Shown piece after piece: positions 8,042 through 10,626 of a stretch of DNA of 10,626 nt. Origin of the DNA: Candidatus Muproteobacteria bacterium RIFCSPHIGHO2_01_FULL_65_16. Its GTDB lineage: Bacteria; Pseudomonadota; Gammaproteobacteria; Acidiferrobacterales; Sulfurifustaceae. The notes beneath the pieces are model-generated. The model did no database searches, had not been told where the DNA came from, and was given only the letters and a program-made list of their open reading frames with translations. The translations under genes and the position numbers were made by a program. The first letter of the stretch is position 1; every line of letters begins with the position of its first letter. The stretch covers positions 1 to 10,626 of the forward strand of contig MFSY01000031.1 of the NCBI GenBank assembly GCA_001785175.1, written 5' to 3'.

Positions 8042-9175
8042 ATGTTTGAACTGATGGATACCTACGGCCAGCAGGCCGTGATCAAGGTAATCGGGGTCGG
8101 CGGCGGCGGCGGCAACGCCGTGGATTACATGGTCGTCGCCAACATTGACGGCGTGGAATTCATCAACGCCAACACCGACGCGCAGGCGCTGAAGAAGTCG
8201 CGCGCGAAAACGATCCTGCAGCTCGGCGCGAATCTCACCAAGGGGCTCGGCTGCGGCGCCGATCCGGCGATCGGCCGGCAGGCGGCGGTCGAGGACCGGG
8301 AGCGCCTGGCCGAGGTATTGGGCGGGGCGGACATGGTGTTCATCACCGCCGGCATGGGCGGCGGCACCGGCACCGGCGCGGCGCCGGTCGTGGCCCAGGT
8401 GGCGAAGGACCACGGCATCCTGACCGTGGCGGTGGTGACCAAGCCGTTTCCGTTCGAGGGCAAGAAACGCACGGCGGTGGCGGACCAGGGTATCAAGGAG
8501 TTGTCCGAGTACGTTGACTCCATCATCACCATTCCGAACGAGAAGCTGCTGACGGTACTCGGCAAGGAGGCCACCCTGCTCGACGCCTTCGGCAAGGCCA
8601 ACCAGGTGCTGCAAAACGCCGTGCAGGGCATCGCCGAGCTCATCACGCGGTCCGGACTTATTAATGTGGATTTCGCCGACGTGCGCACGGTGATGTCGGA
8701 GATGGGCATGGCCATGATGGGCTCGGCCGTGGCCAAGGGCGCCTCGCGCGCGCGCGAGGCGACGCTCGCCGCGGTGACCAGCCCGCTGCTCGAGGACGTC
8801 AATATCTCCGGCGCCCGCGGCATTCTGGTAAACATCACCGGTGGTCTCGACATGTCCATCGGTGAATTCGAGGAAGTCGGGAATACCATCAAGGAATTTT
8901 CCTCGGAGGACGCCACCGTCGTCATCGGCACCGTGATCGAGCCGGAGATGCGCGAGGAACTGCGGGTGACCATCGTCGCCACCGGGCTCGGCCAGGAAAA
9001 GCGCAAGCAACCCTACAAGGTGGTCAAAACCGGAACCGGATCAACGGATTACGAACGCCTGGAGACTCCGACCGTGATCCGCAACCGGCGCGTCGAACGC
9101 ACCAACGGCAATCTGGCCGAGGCCGCGATCGAATACCTGGATGTCCCGGCCTTCCTGAGAAAACAGGCGGATTAA
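8042..9175 (+). CDS. ftsZ: FtsZ, tubulin-like division GTPase
   Basis: FtsZ (377 aa; E. coli 383) polymerises with GTP into the cytokinetic Z ring. It begins MFEL, close to the E. coli MFEP start. The first nucleotide loop is VGGGGGNAVDYM (from residue 19). The tubulin signature GGGTGTG is at 106-112 and is followed by AAPVVA. The T7 synergy loop NVDFADVR is at 208-215, with catalytic Asp210 and Asp213 (E. coli D209, D212). The globular part ends at about residue 317 and is followed by a short polar linker of about 47 residues. The C-terminal peptide YLDVPAFLRKQAD (365-377) binds FtsA and ZipA. The start is fixed by AGGAGG at 8030-8035. Codon use matches the neighbours. A 262-bp gap follows, so ftsZ may end the main dcw transcript, although read-through cannot be excluded. 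Confidence 0.98.
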   Translation: MFELMDTYGQQAVIKVIGVGGGGGNAVDYMVVANIDGVEFINANTDAQALKKSRAKTILQLGANLTKGLGCGADPAIGRQAAVEDRERLAEVLGGADMVFITAGMGGGTGTGAAPVVAQVAKDHGILTVAVVTKPFPFEGKKRTAVADQGIKELSEYVDSIITIPNEKLLTVLGKEATLLDAFGKANQVLQNAVQGIAELITRSGLINVDFADVRTVMSEMGMAMMGSAVAKGASRAREATLAAVTSPLLEDVNISGARGILVNITGGLDMSIGEFEEVGNTIKEFSSEDATVVIGTVIEPEMREELRVTIVATGLGQEKRKQPYKVVKTGTGSTDYERLETPTVIRNRRVERTNGNLAEAAIEYLDVPAFLRKQAD

Positions 9176-9264
9176 CAGGGGGTTAGCGCGCGCCGCCGCC
9201 GTTTATTAGTGTATGGGGTCCACTTGCCGGAAAAGTAAGGTGGAAATCGGCTGGACAGTAGTAC

Positions 9265-9303
9265 GGTTTTAGCCTTAAATAGGCCGAAACCAACAGATTT
9301 TTT
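9265..9303 (+). terminator. Possible Rho-independent terminator after ftsZ
   Basis: The stem 9265-9274 / 9282-9291 has 10 positions: 8 Watson-Crick pairs, one T-G and one A-C mismatch. The loop is 7 nt (TTAAATA). A 6-nt spacer (AACAGA) separates the stem from a run of six T (9298-9303). The spacer and the mismatch make it weaker than a textbook terminator, but it is the best candidate for ending the ftsQAZ transcript. Confidence 0.4.
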
Positions 9304-9367
9304 GAGGACGGCGGGTCCGCACCGGAAGCAGCGGGGAGAGAAATCCTGCGTGCAGAATTAAAGAAGC

Positions 9368-9398
9368 CTCCGTTTTTAGACGGAGAATAATTCTTTTT
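9368..9398 (+). terminator. Hairpin with distal T-tract upstream of lpxC
   Basis: CTCCGT (9368-9373) pairs perfectly with ACGGAG (9380-9385) around a 6-nt loop. AATAATTCTTTTT follows (to 9398). The T-run begins 8 nt after the stem, so it is a weak terminator at best. It could equally be an attenuator-like or mRNA-stabilising structure in the lpxC leader. Confidence 0.3.
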
Positions 9399-9404
9399 CA
9401 ATTC

Positions 9405-9429
9405 TCAAGAATAACTTTTCAAGAATAAC
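9405..9429 (+). repeat. 11-bp direct repeat in the lpxC leader
   Basis: TCAAGAATAAC occurs at 9405-9415 and again at 9419-9429, a 14-bp period. It ends 8 nt before the lpxC ATG, where an SD would normally lie. It could be an operator, an RNA-binding site or a chance duplication; nothing in the sequence decides which. Confidence 0.6.
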
Positions 9430-9437
9430 CATATTAA

Positions 9438-10349
9438 ATGATCAAACAACGAACGCTTAAAAACATCATTCGCGCCACGGGAGTTGGCCTGCACACGGGC
9501 GAGAAGGTCTATCTGACCTTGCGCCCCGCCCCGGCGGATACCGGCATCATATTCCGGCGCATTGATCTCGACGAAGCGGTTGAGATCCGCGCCTGTCCGG
9601 AGAATGTCTCCGACACGCGCCTGTCCACGACCCTGGAATGCCACGGCGTGCGCATATCCACGGTCGAGCACCTGATGTCCGCGTTCGCGGGGCTCGGCAT
9701 TGACAACGCGTATGTGGATCTGACCGCGGCCGAGGTTCCGATCATGGACGGCAGCGCCGGCCCGTTCGTGTTTCTGGTGCAGTCAGCCGGGATCGCGGAA
9801 CAATCCGCGCCCAAGCGCTTCATCCGCATCAAAAAGAAAATCAAGATCAAGGACGGCGACAAGTGGGCCGCGTTCGAGCCGTTCGCCGGCTTCAAGGTCT
9901 CGTTTGCGATCGATTTCGATCATCCGACCTTCCGCAACTCGCGTCAGCGCGCGGCCGTGGATTTCTCCACCACCTCCTTCGTGCGCGAGGTCAGCCGCGC
10001 ACGCACCTTCGGCTTCATGGGCGACCTCGAGGCGCTGCGGCAGGCGGGACTGGCGCGCGGCGGCGGGCTCGACAACGCCATCGTGCTGGACGACTTCCGG
10101 ATCCTGAATGAAGACGGCCTGCGCTACGAGGACGAATTCGTCAAGCACAAGGTGCTGGACGCGATCGGCGATCTGTATCTGCTGGGCCACCCGCTGATCG
10201 GCGCCTTCAGCGCGCACAAATCCGGCCACTCCCTGAACAACCGCCTGCTGCGCTCCCTGGTGACGCAGCAGGAGGCGTGGGAGCTGATCACGTTTGACGA
10301 GAACGAGCAGGCGCCGATTTCGTTTATCCGTACCGTGCCGGCAAGCTGA
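9438..10349 (+). CDS. lpxC: LpxC, UDP-3-O-acyl-N-acetylglucosamine deacetylase
   Basis: LpxC (303 aa; E. coli 305) is the zinc-dependent cytoplasmic deacetylase and committed step of lipid A synthesis. The N-terminus [20 protein letters not shown] matches the E. coli protein almost residue for residue, which fixes the ATG at 9438. Zinc ligands are His78 (in STVEHL), His237 and Asp241 (in HKVLDAIGD), and the catalytic His264 lies in KSGHSLNN. Other signatures are [22 protein letters not shown] and [13 protein letters not shown]. There is no recognisable Shine-Dalgarno: the 14 nt before the ATG are purine-poor and AT-rich. LpxC level is tightly controlled in E. coli by FtsH proteolysis that acts on its C-terminus; the C-terminus here ([10 protein letters not shown]) differs from the E. 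coli tail, so the same control is not assured. Confidence 0.98.
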   Translation: MIKQRTLKNIIRATGVGLHTGEKVYLTLRPAPADTGIIFRRIDLDEAVEIRACPENVSDTRLSTTLECHGVRISTVEHLMSAFAGLGIDNAYVDLTAAEVPIMDGSAGPFVFLVQSAGIAEQSAPKRFIRIKKKIKIKDGDKWAAFEPFAGFKVSFAIDFDHPTFRNSRQRAAVDFSTTSFVREVSRARTFGFMGDLEALRQAGLARGGGLDNAIVLDDFRILNEDGLRYEDEFVKHKVLDAIGDLYLLGHPLIGAFSAHKSGHSLNNRLLRSLVTQQEAWELITFDENEQAPISFIRTVPAS

Positions 10350-10351
10350 GT

Positions 10352-10375
10352 AGCTGCGGGCGCGACGCCGCAGCT
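10352..10375 (+). other. GC-rich hairpin just after lpxC
   Basis: AGCTGCGG (10352-10359) pairs with CCGCAGCT (10368-10375). The stem can extend to 10 bp with one bulged G and a CGA loop. It begins 2 nt after the lpxC stop. No T-tract follows (the next bases are GGCACAGCC), so it is not a classic intrinsic terminator. It may protect the lpxC mRNA 3' end or give partial termination. Confidence 0.55.
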
Positions 10376-10412
10376 GGCACAGCCATAAATATAAAAGCGA
10401 GGCTGACTGGGT

Positions 10413-10626
10413 ATGAATATCATTCTGGTACCGGGTAAGCGCGGCCGGGCGCAGAACGCCTGCTTCTCCCACCGCCACCTCCTCGTCTTCGCCTTCGTCG
10501 GCCTCATCGGCCTGCCGGCGTTCTTCGGCGCCCTCACCTACCGCATCCACGACATGCTCGCCCGCGCCGCCGGCGAGGGCGCGCAGATCGCCGCCCAGGA
10601 GCGCGAGCTCGGCCGCCAGCGCGCCG
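10413..10626 (+). CDS. Probable membrane-anchored M23-family peptidase, 5' end only
   Basis: An open frame starts at ATG 10413 and runs off the window, giving 71 complete codons. The peptide begins MNIILVPGKRGRAQNACFSH, then has one hydrophobic stretch (about residues 23-42, HLLVFAFVGLIGLPAFFGAL) typical of a signal anchor. It continues into an Ala/Glu/Arg/Gln-rich stretch from about residue 45 that looks like the start of a periplasmic coiled coil. GAGG at 10399-10402 lies 10 nt upstream, a slightly long spacer. This architecture after lpxC matches, from recalled gene order, the M23 (LytM-like) metallopeptidase gene found between lpxC and secA in many non-enteric gammaproteobacteria. The catalytic domain is outside the window, so the function is inferred from N-terminus and context only. 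Another membrane coiled-coil protein is possible. Confidence 0.6.
   Translation, partial: MNIILVPGKRGRAQNACFSHRHLLVFAFVGLIGLPAFFGALTYRIHDMLARAAGEGAQIAAQERELGRQRA

Larger units (their letters stand above)
9176..9437. other. 262-bp ftsZ-lpxC intergenic region
   Basis: This is the largest non-coding gap in the window and is clearly AT-richer than the genes, especially its last ~90 bp. It holds a small hairpin (TCCAC at 9219-9223 with GTGGA at 9240-9244), the terminator-like hairpin at 9265-9303, a second hairpin at 9368-9385 and a direct repeat at 9405-9429. I could not identify a convincing sigma-70 promoter by eye, though one for lpxC would be expected here. No tRNA or known riboswitch was recognised. 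Confidence 0.6.

Noticed and set aside
9183..9401. 72-codon antisense open frame filling the ftsZ-lpxC gap
   Set aside because: It would need a TTG start, has no SD, and its sequence shows no domain or sensible composition. The gap is better explained by hairpins and leader sequence.
10375..10390. TGGCAC as a possible sigma-54 promoter element
   Set aside because: The required TTGC-type -12 element is absent at the correct spacing (TAAAT lies there instead).
10390..10395. TATAAA as a -10 box for the last gene
   Set aside because: No -35-like hexamer lies 16-18 bp upstream, where the GC-rich hairpin is, so a promoter call cannot be supported.

Overview
The window is a long stretch of a division and cell wall (dcw) gene cluster, all on the + strand, from a GC-rich Gram-negative bacterium. 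LpxC (lipid A synthesis) shows there is an outer membrane. Protein sequences and gene order fit a gammaproteobacterium outside the enterics, because murB lies between murC and ddl and an M23-like gene follows lpxC. A sulfur-oxidising lineage such as Acidiferrobacterales or Ectothiorhodospiraceae would fit, but that placement is only inference.

Layout. Bases 1-330 are the 3' end of murD. Then come ftsW (327-1523), murG (1520-2602), murC (2595-3998) and murB (3995-4894), joined by 4-8 nt overlaps, so they are surely co-transcribed and probably translationally coupled. A 116-bp gap holding a large imperfect inverted repeat separates murB from ddl (5011-5982). ftsQ (5969-6736) overlaps ddl by 14 nt, ftsA (6739-7980) follows after 2 nt, and ftsZ (8042-9175) after 61 nt. 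The largest gap, 262 bp and AT-richer, precedes lpxC (9438-10349). A 63-bp gap with a GC-rich hairpin then leads to the 5' end of a membrane-anchored, probably M23-family peptidase gene (10413 to the window end).

How the genes work together. MurD, MurC, MurB and Ddl make the cytoplasmic UDP-MurNAc-pentapeptide and its D-Ala-D-Ala end. MurG converts lipid I to lipid II, and FtsW polymerises lipid II at the septum. FtsQ, FtsA and FtsZ build and anchor the divisome. LpxC commits UDP-GlcNAc-derived precursor to lipid A. The last gene is probably an envelope peptidoglycan hydrolase or a divisome regulator.

The gene content is ordinary and I found no new multigene system. The points worth a second look are small-scale: (i) a 5-copy heptamer array read through in frame inside murG; (ii) a long inverted repeat between murB and ddl whose mismatches are mostly G-U compatible on the sense RNA; (iii) near-absence of the hexamer RTCGAY, seen as a skew in Ile-Asp and Val-Asp codon pairs; (iv) lpxC and ddl starts without a good Shine-Dalgarno, each next to repeats.
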